Part shown: positions 6,291 to 13,293 of the stretch, piece after piece
Layout: each line of letters begins with the position of its first letter
How positions within the stretch are numbered: the first letter of the stretch is position 1
Notes under the pieces: generated by a model
The model's database searches: none
The model's input: only the letters and a program-made list of their open reading frames with translations
Told to the model about the DNA's origin: nothing
DNA from: Gracilimonas halophila
GTDB taxonomy: Bacteria; Bacteroidota; Rhodothermia; Balneolales; Balneolaceae
Length of the DNA stretch: 15,057 bases
NCBI RefSeq assembly: GCF_042684365.1
Contig: NZ_JBHULI010000006.1
Coordinates: forward strand, 1 to 15,057
Direction of reading: 5' to 3'
Translations under genes and position numbers: made by a program

Positions 6291-6306
6291 CAATTTCCTT
6301 TAGATA

Positions 6307-6831
6307 TTATCCTTCGAATACTTTATTAAGAGAAATACCTCTTCTCTGTGCTACTTCAACAGGATCAGTCAATTCTTTCAATGCAGTAAAAGCTGCTTTC
6401 ACCATGTTATGGGGATTGGAAGATCCTTGTGATTTTGACAGAATGTTATGCACTCCGGCAACATCCAATAATGATTTAACTGCACCACCTGCAATTACAC
6501 CAGTACCTTCCGCTGCAGGTCGAAGCAATACTTTTCCTGCCCCGGCTTTACCCACAATTGGGTGGTAGATACTTTTTGTTTTAGTGAGCGGTACACGAAT
6601 CAAATTCTTCTTAGCATTATCAAAGCCTTTTTGAATGGCATCTGATACTTCATTTGCTTTACCAAGACCATGGCCGCATACACCATTTCCATCACCAACT
6701 ACTACAATAGCGTTGAAACTGAAACGTCGTCCACCTTTAACAACTTTGGCAACACGGTTTACGTGAACCAACTTTTCTTCAAGGTTGAGGTTTGCAGCAG
6801 GTATAGATTGTTTTCTTCTTATTTTAGGCAT
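6307..6831 (-). CDS. rpsE: 30S ribosomal protein S5
   Basis: S5 lies at the back of the small subunit near the mRNA entry site and, with S4, affects decoding fidelity. The 174 residues include the loop VKGGRRFSF at 31-39, which holds the residues linked to spectinomycin resistance in other bacteria. The double-stranded-RNA-binding fold follows with VVVGDGNGVCGHGLGKANEV (43-62). The C-terminal domain contains AEGTGVIAGGAVKSLLDVAG. The rpmD gene that normally follows is missing, and rplO starts next. The gap after rplR is 17 bases. Confidence 0.98.
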   Translation of the reverse strand: MPKIRRKQSIPAANLNLEEKLVHVNRVAKVVKGGRRFSFNAIVVVGDGNGVCGHGLGKANEVSDAIQKGFDNAKKNLIRVPLTKTKSIYHPIVGKAGAGKVLLRPAAEGTGVIAGGAVKSLLDVAGVHNILSKSQGSSNPHNMVKAAFTALKELTDPVEVAQRRGISLNKVFEG

Positions 6832-6848
6832 TGTTTATCCCAATTCAA

Positions 6849-7187
6849 TTAAAAGTCTAATCCACCATCGCGGGCGCCATCGGCTGCGGCCTTCACGATG
6901 CCATGATATTTATAACCACTACGGTCAAATACCACTTTATTAATTCCTTTGTCTTGAGCTAATTTCGCAAGTTCAGCTCCGGCTTCCTTAGCATTCTCCA
7001 CGCCACTTTTGGCTTTAGAGGATACCAATGTTGCACCTGCCATATCATCGATCAATTGCAGGTAAGTATATTTACTACTTTTGTAAATGCTTAATCGAGG
7101 TCTTTCCGCTGTACCTTTTATGGTAGAACGAATACGACGCCTGATCTTGTTTCTACGCTCAGTTTTTTTCTGTTGTAACTTATTCAT
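6849..7187 (-). CDS. rplR: 50S ribosomal protein L18
   Basis: L18 binds 5S rRNA and brings it to the central protuberance together with L5. The 112 residues have the basic N-terminal tail (KKTERRNKIRRRIR at 7-20), followed by the conserved RPRLSIYKSSKYTYLQLIDD. The protein ends VFDRSGYKYHGIVKAAADGARDGGLDF, with the usual YHGxVKAxADGARxxGL motif. Length is near the family norm. A GAGGA ribosome-binding site precedes the ATG, within the 12-base gap after rplF. Confidence 0.98.
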   Translation of the reverse strand: MNKLQQKKTERRNKIRRRIRSTIKGTAERPRLSIYKSSKYTYLQLIDDMAGATLVSSKAKSGVENAKEAGAELAKLAQDKGINKVVFDRSGYKYHGIVKAAADGARDGGLDF

Positions 7188-7199
7188 TTTTCAAATCCT

Positions 7200-7754
7200 C
7201 TATTTAGCAGCTGACTTACCGGCTTTACGACGAACCTGCTCACCAAGATATCTGATACCTTTTCCTTTGTAAGGCTCCGGTTTTCTGAATGATCTTATTT
7301 TAGCAGAAACCTGGCCAACCATTTCTTTGTCAACACCTGAAATAATAAGTATTGGGTTTTTGCCAGATTTAGTATCTACTTCCATTGAAATACCTTCTGG
7401 AGGTACAAAGAAAATAGGGTGTGAGTAACCAAGGTTTAACTCAAGTACATCGCCACTGATGGATGCTCTGAAACCAACACCAATAATTTCCAATTTTTTG
7501 GTATAACCTTCTGACACCCCAACAACCGCGTTATTAATTAAAGCACGGAATAAACCATGCAAGGCGCGATTAGATTTTTGGTCATCACTTCTCTTGATAA
7601 TGAGTTCATTTTCACTCTTTTCAATAGAAATGTTCGGATGAATACGAAGTGTGTTGGTTCCTTTTTCTCCTTTAAAAGTTGCGATATTATCAGCGTTTAT
7701 GCTGAACTCAACTTTATCAGAAATAGGTACCGGTAGATTTCCAATTCGAGACAT
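7200..7754 (-). CDS. rplF: 50S ribosomal protein L6
   Basis: L6 has two similar RNA-binding domains and sits near the factor-binding region and the sarcin-ricin loop. The 184 residues begin MSRIGNLPVPI. The first domain runs to about residue 80, with HGLFRALINNAVVGVSEGY leading into the second. The C-terminal motif EPYKGKGIRYLGEQVRRKAG is the family signature. Length and ends match typical L6. It starts 17 bases after rpsH without an evident Shine-Dalgarno. Confidence 0.98.
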   Translation of the reverse strand: MSRIGNLPVPISDKVEFSINADNIATFKGEKGTNTLRIHPNISIEKSENELIIKRSDDQKSNRALHGLFRALINNAVVGVSEGYTKKLEIIGVGFRASISGDVLELNLGYSHPIFFVPPEGISMEVDTKSGKNPILIISGVDKEMVGQVSAKIRSFRKPEPYKGKGIRYLGEQVRRKAGKSAAK

Positions 7755-7771
7755 AGTTCAAAAACTGTTTA

Positions 7772-8164
7772 TTAATAAATGGTGCACAATATCTCGCCGC
7801 CTACATTAAGCTTGCGAGCTTCTTTATCGGTCATTACACCTTTTGATGTTGAAAGAATTACAATACCCAATCCATTTTGAGAACGCGGGACATCTTCTCC
7901 ACCCTTGTAAACTCTAAGACCAGGTTTTGATAATCTTTTCATATTACGGATCACTGGGTGGCCGTATGAATCATATTTCAGAAACAAACGGATAATTCCT
8001 TGCTTACCGTCTTCAATATCTATGTATTTCGAGATATACCCTTTATCTGCCAAGATTTTAGTCATGGCTCGCTTCAGTTTAGAAGCGGGGATATCTACTC
8101 TGCGATGCCCGGCTTGTTGGGCATTTCTAATTCGTGTTAAATAATCTGCAATAGGATCTGTCAT
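7772..8164 (-). CDS. rpsH: 30S ribosomal protein S8
   Basis: S8 is a primary binder of 16S rRNA helix 21 and organises the central domain. The 130 residues begin MTDPIADYLTRIRNA. The C-terminal RNA-binding part ends GIVILSTSKGVMTDKEARKL plus NVGGEILCTIY, the family signature. In E. coli S8 represses the spc operon by binding an rRNA mimic near the start of rplE. Whether such a mimic exists here cannot be judged by eye. AAGGA stands before the ATG, within the 17-base gap after rpsN. Confidence 0.98.
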   Translation of the reverse strand: MTDPIADYLTRIRNAQQAGHRRVDIPASKLKRAMTKILADKGYISKYIDIEDGKQGIIRLFLKYDSYGHPVIRNMKRLSKPGLRVYKGGEDVPRSQNGLGIVILSTSKGVMTDKEARKLNVGGEILCTIY

Positions 8165-8181
8165 CGATTCCTTAGTTAAAT

Positions 8182-8451
8182 TTACCAGCTTGCTTTTCGT
8201 ACACCTGGAATCTTACCAGCAAGGGCAAGTTCACGAAATTTAATTCGTGAAATTCCATATTTACCTACATAACCGCGGCTACGCCCGGTAATGTTACAAC
8301 GGTTGCGAACCCGAGTTGGGCTGGCATCGCGCGGTAGCTTTTGCAGGCCTTCATAGTCGCCAGCTTCTTTAAGCTTGCGACGTTTTTCAGCGTACTTTTC
8401 TACAGTTTCTTTTCTCTTTTTATTACGTGCTATCCAAGCTTTCTTAGCCAT
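8182..8451 (-). CDS. rpsN: 30S ribosomal protein S14, long zinc-free form
   Basis: S14 lies in the head of the small subunit near S3 and S10. The 89 residues begin MAKKAWIARNKKRKE and end RELALAGKIPGVRKASW. This is the long form of the E. coli type. The only cysteine is Cys52 (RNRCNITGR), so the CxxC...CxxC zinc site of the short form is absent. It stands at its usual place between rplE and rpsH. AAGGA is found before the ATG. Together with the zinc-free L36 it shows that these two ribosomal positions do not need zinc in this organism. Confidence 0.98.
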   Translation of the reverse strand: MAKKAWIARNKKRKETVEKYAEKRRKLKEAGDYEGLQKLPRDASPTRVRNRCNITGRSRGYVGKYGISRIKFRELALAGKIPGVRKASW

Positions 8452-8463
8452 AATAGAATATCC

Positions 8464-9015
8464 TTAATTTCTGGTTTTGAATGGCATTCCAAAGTGCTTA
8501 AGCAAAGCGTAAGCTTCTTCGTCAGTTTCGGCTGAAGTCACAAATGTGACATCCATACCGTGAACTTTTGAAACTTTGTCTGTATCTATTTCCGGGAAAA
8601 TAGTGTGTTCTTTAATACCCATGGTATAATTTCCACGGCCATCAAAACTTTTGTCCGGAACTCCCTGAAAATCACGGGTTCTTGGCAAAGCCAAGTTGAC
8701 CAGGCGATCCAGGAATTCAAACATAATGCGTTGACGCAATGTTACTTTACAACCGATAGGCATTCCTTCTCGAAGTTTGAAGTTCGATATGGACTTCTTA
8801 GCCTTGGTTGTTACCGGTTGTTGCCCGGTAATTGCGGCTACGTTATTTACAACCGTATCTAATACTTTTTTGTCGGTTATAGCATCACCTACGCCTACAT
8901 TAATTACAATTTTCTGTAGTTTGGGTATGGCCATTGGGTTTTCATACTCAAACTCTTCGCGCAATTTATCGCGAATTTCATCTTTGTACTGTGTATATAA
9001 TCTTGCTTCAGCCAT
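8464..9015 (-). CDS. rplE: 50S ribosomal protein L5
   Basis: L5 binds 5S rRNA and forms the bridge to S13 in the head of the small subunit. The 183 residues include NPMAIPKLQKIVINVGVGDA (26-45), the conserved first strand. The tRNA-facing loop region KAKKSISNFKLREGMPIGCK follows, then the conserved LPRTRDFQGV. The C-terminus ends ALLKHFGMPFKTRN. Length matches the family. No strong Shine-Dalgarno precedes the ATG; rplX ends 15 bases upstream. Confidence 0.98.
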   Translation of the reverse strand: MAEARLYTQYKDEIRDKLREEFEYENPMAIPKLQKIVINVGVGDAITDKKVLDTVVNNVAAITGQQPVTTKAKKSISNFKLREGMPIGCKVTLRQRIMFEFLDRLVNLALPRTRDFQGVPDKSFDGRGNYTMGIKEHTIFPEIDTDKVSKVHGMDVTFVTSAETDEEAYALLKHFGMPFKTRN

Positions 9016-9030
9016 TGCTTTTTATCTGCG

Positions 9031-9384
9031 TTATTTGTCCAACATTTCGCCACTAGTCTTGGCATAACGAACCCAACGGCCTTTGCCGTCTTCTTCAATT
9101 CGTTTGCGACCAACACGTGTAGGCTCGTCAGTAGTAGGATCGATCACCATCACATTTGAGATGTGTATAGAACCTTCTTTTTTAAGACGACCACCTTGTG
9201 GGTTATCCTGGGTTGGCTTTTCATGATGGGTTTTCATATTTATTCCCTCAACGAGCACACGCTCTTTCTTAGGGAACACCATCAATACACGGCCTCTTTT
9301 TCCTTTATCGTTACCGGCAATAACTAAAACGTCATCGCCTTTCTTAACGTGTAATTTCTTTTGTTTATTGAACCTGCGTGGCAT
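9031..9384 (-). CDS. rplX: 50S ribosomal protein L24
   Basis: L24 is one of the two proteins that start large-subunit assembly and lies by the exit tunnel. The KOW motif is plain at about 13-36 (VKKGDDVLVIAGNDKGKRGR), followed by GINMKTHHEKPTQDNPQGG. At 117 residues it is somewhat longer than the E. coli protein (about 104). The extra length lies at the C-terminal end after the DPTTDEPTRVGRKR block, and no odd domain is seen. AAGGA stands before the ATG. It follows rplN by 15 bases. Confidence 0.98.
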   Translation of the reverse strand: MPRRFNKQKKLHVKKGDDVLVIAGNDKGKRGRVLMVFPKKERVLVEGINMKTHHEKPTQDNPQGGRLKKEGSIHISNVMVIDPTTDEPTRVGRKRIEEDGKGRWVRYAKTSGEMLDK

Positions 9385-9399
9385 ACTCTAATTCCTTTT

Positions 9400-9768
9400 T
9401 TAAAGTACTTCCGGTGCTAGCGACACGATTCTCATGAAGCTTTTTTCACGAAGTTCTCTGGCCACTGGGCCAAAAATACGTGTACCTACCGGTTCTTGAT
9501 CTTTGTTAATAATAACCGCAGCATTTTCATCAAATCGGATGTAACTGCCATCCCTTCTGCGGAACTCTTTCTTTGTTCTTACAATAACGGCTTTTATGAC
9601 TTCGCCTTTTTTGACGTTACCACCGGGTATTGCAGTTTTAACAGATGCGGATATCAAATCACCTACGCGTGCATATCGTCTCTTGGAATCTCCAAGTACT
9701 TTAATACACATAAGCTTTCTGGCACCGCTGTTATCTGCTACATTTAATGTTGTATTCGTTTGAATCAT
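9400..9768 (-). CDS. rplN: 50S ribosomal protein L14
   Basis: L14 is a beta-barrel protein on the subunit interface that makes intersubunit bridges and contacts L19 and L3. The 122 residues match the family length. The start MIQTNTTLNVADNSGARKLM, the RRDGSYIRFDENAAVIIN segment and the ending REKSFMRIVSLAPEVL are hallmark L14. TAGGA precedes the ATG. The 24-base gap before it, after rpsQ, is one of the two longest in the operon and marks where a separate spc operon starts in E. coli. It is far too short to show a promoter here. Confidence 0.98.
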   Translation of the reverse strand: MIQTNTTLNVADNSGARKLMCIKVLGDSKRRYARVGDLISASVKTAIPGGNVKKGEVIKAVIVRTKKEFRRRDGSYIRFDENAAVIINKDQEPVGTRIFGPVARELREKSFMRIVSLAPEVL

Positions 9769-9792
9769 CGCTAATTCCTAATGCTCTATTCG

Positions 9793-10056
9793 TTACTTAG
9801 CTTTCTCGACGATCTCAATCAATCGCCATGATTTACGCTTTGAAAGTGGTCTTGTGGACATGATGTGTACTTTGTCACCGATGTTTGCTTCATTGTTCTC
9901 ATCGTGTGCCATATACTTAGTAGTCTTGGTAATGTACTTTCCATAAATGGAATGTTTTACCTGACGATCTACAGCAACCGTTATGCTTTTATCCATACGG
10001 TTACTAACCACATGTCCAATTCTTTCTCGTCTTCGGGCTCTTTCTGTTTGTGCCAT
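9793..10056 (-). CDS. rpsQ: 30S ribosomal protein S17
   Basis: S17 is a primary 16S rRNA-binding protein with an OB fold near helices 7 and 11. The 87 residues include RRRERIGHVVSNRMDKSITV (8-27), the conserved first strands. HSIYGKYITKTTKYMAHDEN then forms the long loop. The end is RPLSKRKSWRLIEIVEKAK, the usual S17 C-terminal motif. AAGGA is seen before the ATG. It lies between rpmC and rplN, as in most bacteria. Confidence 0.98.
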   Translation of the reverse strand: MAQTERARRRERIGHVVSNRMDKSITVAVDRQVKHSIYGKYITKTTKYMAHDENNEANIGDKVHIMSTRPLSKRKSWRLIEIVEKAK

Positions 10057-10074
10057 AGTTTAAATCCTTATTGC

Positions 10075-10272
10075 TTATTCAGCACTACTTTTTTCTTTAA
10101 TGATAGTTACCAACCGAGCAACTTCTCTTCGGTGATTTCTAAGTCTTGCCGGGTTTTCAAGCTGACCGGTAACAGACTTTGTAAACCGAAGATTTTGTAA
10201 TGCATCACGCTCATCTTTCAAACGTGCTTCTAATTCAGTAAGTGTTAAGTCTCTTAGTTCGTGTGCTTTCAT
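10075..10272 (-). CDS. rpmC: 50S ribosomal protein L29
   Basis: L29 is a small helical protein near the tunnel exit next to L23, where it helps form the docking site for nascent-chain factors. The 65 residues are nearly all helical, with the conserved ELEARLKDERDALQNLRF (14-31) and RLRNHRREVARLVTIIKEK. It starts one base after the rplP stop. The ribosome-binding site GGAGG lies inside the last two glycine codons of rplP, so the two genes are almost surely coupled in translation. Confidence 0.97.
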   Translation of the reverse strand: MKAHELRDLTLTELEARLKDERDALQNLRFTKSVTGQLENPARLRNHRREVARLVTIIKEKSSAE

Positions 10273-10273
10273 C

Positions 10274-10696
10274 TTATCCTCCCTGGTAGTCTCTGCGAAC
10301 TACAAATTTTGTCTTAATGGGAAGTTTATGAGCAGCACGTCTTAAAGCTTCTTTTGCTCTTTCTTCATTCACACCAGCAATCTCAAATAAGATTCTGCCG
10401 GGTTTTACTACTGCAACCCAGTGATCTAAAGCACCTTTACCTTTACCCATTCGGGTTTCAGCAGGTTTGCTTGTCATTGGCCGGTCAGGAAAAATTCGAA
10501 TGAATGTTTGTCCGTCTCTTTGTAATGAACGTGCAATAGCAATACGGCAAGCTTCAATTTGTCGTGAAGTAATGAACTTAGGCTCCATTGCTTTCAGTCC
10601 AAAATCACCAAAGTTAATAACATGGCCGCGCGTTGCGTTTCCTTTCAGTTTGTCGCGATGGACACGGCGTCTCTGAACTCGTTTTGGCTCTAACAT
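10274..10696 (-). CDS. rplP: 50S ribosomal protein L16
   Basis: L16 lies close to the A-site tRNA elbow and the peptidyl transferase region. The 140 residues begin MLEPKRVQRRRVHRDK. The conserved core includes INFGDFGLKAMEPKFITSRQ (27-46). Arg82 in ETRMGKGKG aligns with the arginine that is hydroxylated in E. coli. The end is KTKFVVRRDYQGG. The rpmC ribosome-binding site lies in its last codons. The gap after rpsC is 9 bases. Confidence 0.98.
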   Translation of the reverse strand: MLEPKRVQRRRVHRDKLKGNATRGHVINFGDFGLKAMEPKFITSRQIEACRIAIARSLQRDGQTFIRIFPDRPMTSKPAETRMGKGKGALDHWVAVVKPGRILFEIAGVNEERAKEALRRAAHKLPIKTKFVVRRDYQGG

Positions 10697-10705
10697 CGTT
10701 TCTTA

Positions 10706-11467
10706 TTAACTGTTTTTATTAGATCGATTTCTGTTTCTGCTCCGTCGGCGACTTCTTCTTCCCTTATCATCTCCGCCTCTTCTGTTTCCACGGCCGGAGT
10801 CGGAATCTCTTCCGCTTTGAGTACCAGGGGTCAAGTCAACATCACCAATAATTTCGCCTTTGAAGATCCAAACTGTTACTCCAATTGAACCGTAAATGGT
10901 ATTTGAAGTAGAAGTTGAGTAGTCAATGTCGGCACGCAACGTATGCAGAGGGATTTGTCCTTCTTTATACTGTTCAGTACGAGCCATTTCAGCACCACCT
11001 AAACGTCCTGCGCAACGTACTTTAATACCTTTGGCGCCCATCCTCATTGCTGAAGAAATTGCAGTTTTCATAGCTCTTCGGAATGAAACACGAGCCTGTA
11101 ACTGCTGTGCTATATTCTGAGCTACCAAACTTGCATCCAGCTCCGGACGTTTGATCTCACTTACATTAATTTGAACTTCTTTGCTGGTTATTTTCTTAAG
11201 CTCTTCGCGAAGCAATTCAATCTGCTCACCACCTTTCCCGATAATAACACCAGGTCGGCTTGTTCTAAGCGTAAGCAGAATCCGCTTAGGGGTACGTTCT
11301 ATAATTACATTAGAGAGACCCCCGTTACGAAGTCTTGTGTGCAAATATTCACGAAGCTTTTCATCTTCAATGATGAGTGCCGGCTGATTATCTTCCGAAA
11401 ACCAGTTGGAATCCCATCCGCGAATAATGCCTAATCTAAAACCAGTTGGATTTGTTTTTTGTCCCAA
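10706..11467 (-). CDS. rpsC: 30S ribosomal protein S3 with Arg/Gly/Ser-rich tail; TTG start
   Basis: S3 lies at the mRNA entry channel and takes part in helicase activity there. The 253 residues hold a KH domain with the GxxG loop GKGG at 77-80 (RPGVIIGKGGEQI), and the C-terminal S3 domain with GCxGRLGG-like RCAGRLGGAEMARTE at 151-165. From about residue 215 a low-complexity tail rich in Arg, Gly, Ser, Asp and Asn follows, roughly 40 residues, not seen in E. coli. The start is TTG at 11467: the family start MGQKTNP fits only this codon. Four codons upstream the frame meets TAA, and no ATG or GTG lies between. No Shine-Dalgarno is visible in the 12-base gap, so it may depend on coupling with rplV. 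Confidence 0.97.
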   Translation of the reverse strand: MGQKTNPTGFRLGIIRGWDSNWFSEDNQPALIIEDEKLREYLHTRLRNGGLSNVIIERTPKRILLTLRTSRPGVIIGKGGEQIELLREELKKITSKEVQINVSEIKRPELDASLVAQNIAQQLQARVSFRRAMKTAISSAMRMGAKGIKVRCAGRLGGAEMARTEQYKEGQIPLHTLRADIDYSTSTSNTIYGSIGVTVWIFKGEIIGDVDLTPGTQSGRDSDSGRGNRRGGDDKGRRSRRRSRNRNRSNKNS

Positions 11468-11479
11468 GGTATTGTTCGT

Positions 11480-11857
11480 TTATTCGTTTACACTTTCTTG
11501 ATCGCGCTTAGCCACTTTCACTGTGATATGGCATGAGCGTTTGTTTATTCGATGAGCTCTACCCATCGGTGCCGGCTGAATTCTCTTCAGCGTCACGCCT
11601 TCGTCTACATAAATTTCCTTAATTACAAGGTCTTCATTATCGAAGCGCTCTTCCTGAAATTTGTCTCGCAAATTTGCAGCAGCTGATTTGATCACTTTAA
11701 TGACATCTTCAGCAGATGCTTTTTTAGTAAATTCAAGTCGTTTAATCGCTTTATCTACTGACATTCCACGTACAGCATCCGCTACAAGGCGAACCTTTCG
11801 AGGAGCTTTCCTCAAATGCTTTTGTACTGCACGTGCTTCTAATACTGGAGTATCCAT
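11480..11857 (-). CDS. rplV: 50S ribosomal protein L22
   Basis: L22 spans the large subunit with its globular part at the surface and a beta hairpin lining the exit tunnel constriction. The 125 residues include HLRKAPRKVRLVADAVRG (14-31). The hairpin region is around 82-108, with RIQPAPMGRAHRINKR as its conserved tip (92-107). The short C-terminal end after ITVKVAKRD is unremarkable. The start MDTPVLEARA matches the bacterial family pattern of a short lead before the core. Confidence 0.98.
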   Translation of the reverse strand: MDTPVLEARAVQKHLRKAPRKVRLVADAVRGMSVDKAIKRLEFTKKASAEDVIKVIKSAAANLRDKFQEERFDNEDLVIKEIYVDEGVTLKRIQPAPMGRAHRINKRSCHITVKVAKRDQESVNE

Positions 11858-11874
11858 CTCTTATATCCGATTAA

Positions 11875-12147
11875 TTATTTAGCTGCTTTCTTCAATGGGT
11901 GGCCACGGAATGTTCTCGTAGGTGCAAATTCACCTAACTTATGACCTACCATATTTTCAGTTATAAACACAGGGATAAATTGTTTACCGTTGTGTACTGC
12001 AAGTGTCAATCCCATAAAATCAGGAGTGATCATAGAACTTCGTGACCAGGTTTTGATCACTTTCTTGCTTCCACTTTCTTGAGCTTCATCAATTTTACGC
12101 TGAAGCTTATAGTAAACAAAAGGCCCTTTTTTCAGTGAGCGTGGCAT
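11875..12147 (-). CDS. rpsS: 30S ribosomal protein S19
   Basis: S19 forms a complex with S13 in the head of the small subunit and reaches toward the A-site tRNA. The 90 residues begin MPRSLKKGPFVYYKLQRKI. They contain the signature IKTWSRSSMITPDFMGLTLA (31-50) and HNGKQFIPVFITENMVGHKL (52-71), and end EFAPTRTFRGHPLKKAAK. Length equals the family norm. It is placed between rplB and rplV, the universal order. Confidence 0.99.
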   Translation of the reverse strand: MPRSLKKGPFVYYKLQRKIDEAQESGSKKVIKTWSRSSMITPDFMGLTLAVHNGKQFIPVFITENMVGHKLGEFAPTRTFRGHPLKKAAK

Positions 12148-12158
12148 ACGTTACTTAA

Positions 12159-12992
12159 TTATTTTTTCTTGGTTTTTCTTCTTCTTACAATGTACTTAGA
12201 AGACAATTTATTACGATTTCTTGTCTTCTTACCTTTAGCAGATTGTCCCCAAGGTGAACGAGGGTGACCTCCGGATGCCTTTCCTTCTCCACCGCCCATT
12301 GGGTGATCGACAGGGTTCATGGCAACACCACGCGTTTGTGGTCTTCTTCCTTTCCATCTGCTTCTACCTGCTTTCGCGATAGTTGTATTCATATGGTCAG
12401 GATTACTTGTTTCCCCAACTGTTGCATAGCAAGATCCAAGAATCATTCTCACTTCACCTGATGGAAGCTTTACACTTACATATTTCTCTTGCTTACCAAG
12501 TAGTTGAGCACCGGTACCGGCACTTCGGCAAAGGATTCCACCTTGGCCGGGGTTCAATTCAATATTATGTATGAACGTACCTGGAGGCATCTTCATCATT
12601 GGAAGAGCATTTCCTAAATCAGGAGCTGCATTGTTTCCTGAGATGATCGTATCTCCAACATTTAATTTATTAGGTGCCAGAATATATCTTCTTTCCCCAT
12701 CGGCATATGCAATTAGTGCAATTCGGGCAGATCTGTTCGGATCGTATTCGATGGTTTGAACCTTAGCGGGAACATCATGTTTGTTCCGCTTGAAATCGAT
12801 CATACGATAACGGCGTTTGTGCCCTCCGCCTCTATGGCGAGAAGTTATACGTCCATGTCTGTTACGTCCACCGGTGTTATGTTTACCTGCCAATAAAGCT
12901 TTTAATGGCTTATCAGTGGTAATTTCGTCAAACACTGGAGCTATCCTGTGTCTGGTTCCCGGTGTCATTGGTTTTAATTTCTTAGTAGGCAT
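12159..12992 (-). CDS. rplB: 50S ribosomal protein L2
   Basis: L2 is one of the most conserved ribosomal proteins and is needed for subunit association and peptidyl transfer. The 277 residues hold the N-terminal RNA-binding domain with GRITSRHRGGGHKRRYRMID (47-66). The C-terminal domain carries RGVAMNPVDHPMGGGEGKAS (221-240). His230 there aligns with the E. coli histidine 229 linked to activity. The basic tail ends KYIVRRRKTKKK. Length and ends match the family. AAGGA lies before the ATG, within the 13-base gap after rplW. Confidence 0.99.
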   Translation of the reverse strand: MPTKKLKPMTPGTRHRIAPVFDEITTDKPLKALLAGKHNTGGRNRHGRITSRHRGGGHKRRYRMIDFKRNKHDVPAKVQTIEYDPNRSARIALIAYADGERRYILAPNKLNVGDTIISGNNAAPDLGNALPMMKMPPGTFIHNIELNPGQGGILCRSAGTGAQLLGKQEKYVSVKLPSGEVRMILGSCYATVGETSNPDHMNTTIAKAGRSRWKGRRPQTRGVAMNPVDHPMGGGEGKASGGHPRSPWGQSAKGKKTRNRNKLSSKYIVRRRKTKKK

Positions 12993-13005
12993 TATTCTCT
13001 AATCC

Positions 13006-13293
13006 TTAAATTTCAGCAAAGAAATCAATTTCGCCTTCTTTGACAGTTACAATGGCTTTTTTCCAGACCTTTGTTCGGCCTCCCTGGTAACCGCTTCGTG
13101 TATATCTTCCTTTTGGCTTAGAAGGCATGATCGCGGTATTAACTTTAGCCACTTTTACACCCGGATAAGCAGCTTCAACAGCTTTCTTGATCTCAGGCTT
13201 AGTCGCTTTTTTAGCAACTTCAAATGTATATTTTCCTTCTTCTTGAAGTCGGCTTAATTTCTCAGTAATAACTGGTTTTACAATAATACTCAT
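13006..13293 (-). CDS. rplW: 50S ribosomal protein L23
   Basis: L23 sits at the tunnel exit and is the docking point of trigger factor and the signal recognition particle. The 95 residues begin MSIIVKPVITEKLSRLQEEG, the family pattern. They continue with KYTFEVAKKATKPEIKKAVE and the loop NTAIMPSKPKGRYTRSGYQG (52-71). The end is short and acidic (GEIDFFAEI). The ATG overlaps the rplD stop by 4 bases (ATGA), a classic sign of translational coupling. Confidence 0.98.
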   Translation of the reverse strand: MSIIVKPVITEKLSRLQEEGKYTFEVAKKATKPEIKKAVEAAYPGVKVAKVNTAIMPSKPKGRYTRSGYQGGRTKVWKKAIVTVKEGEIDFFAEI

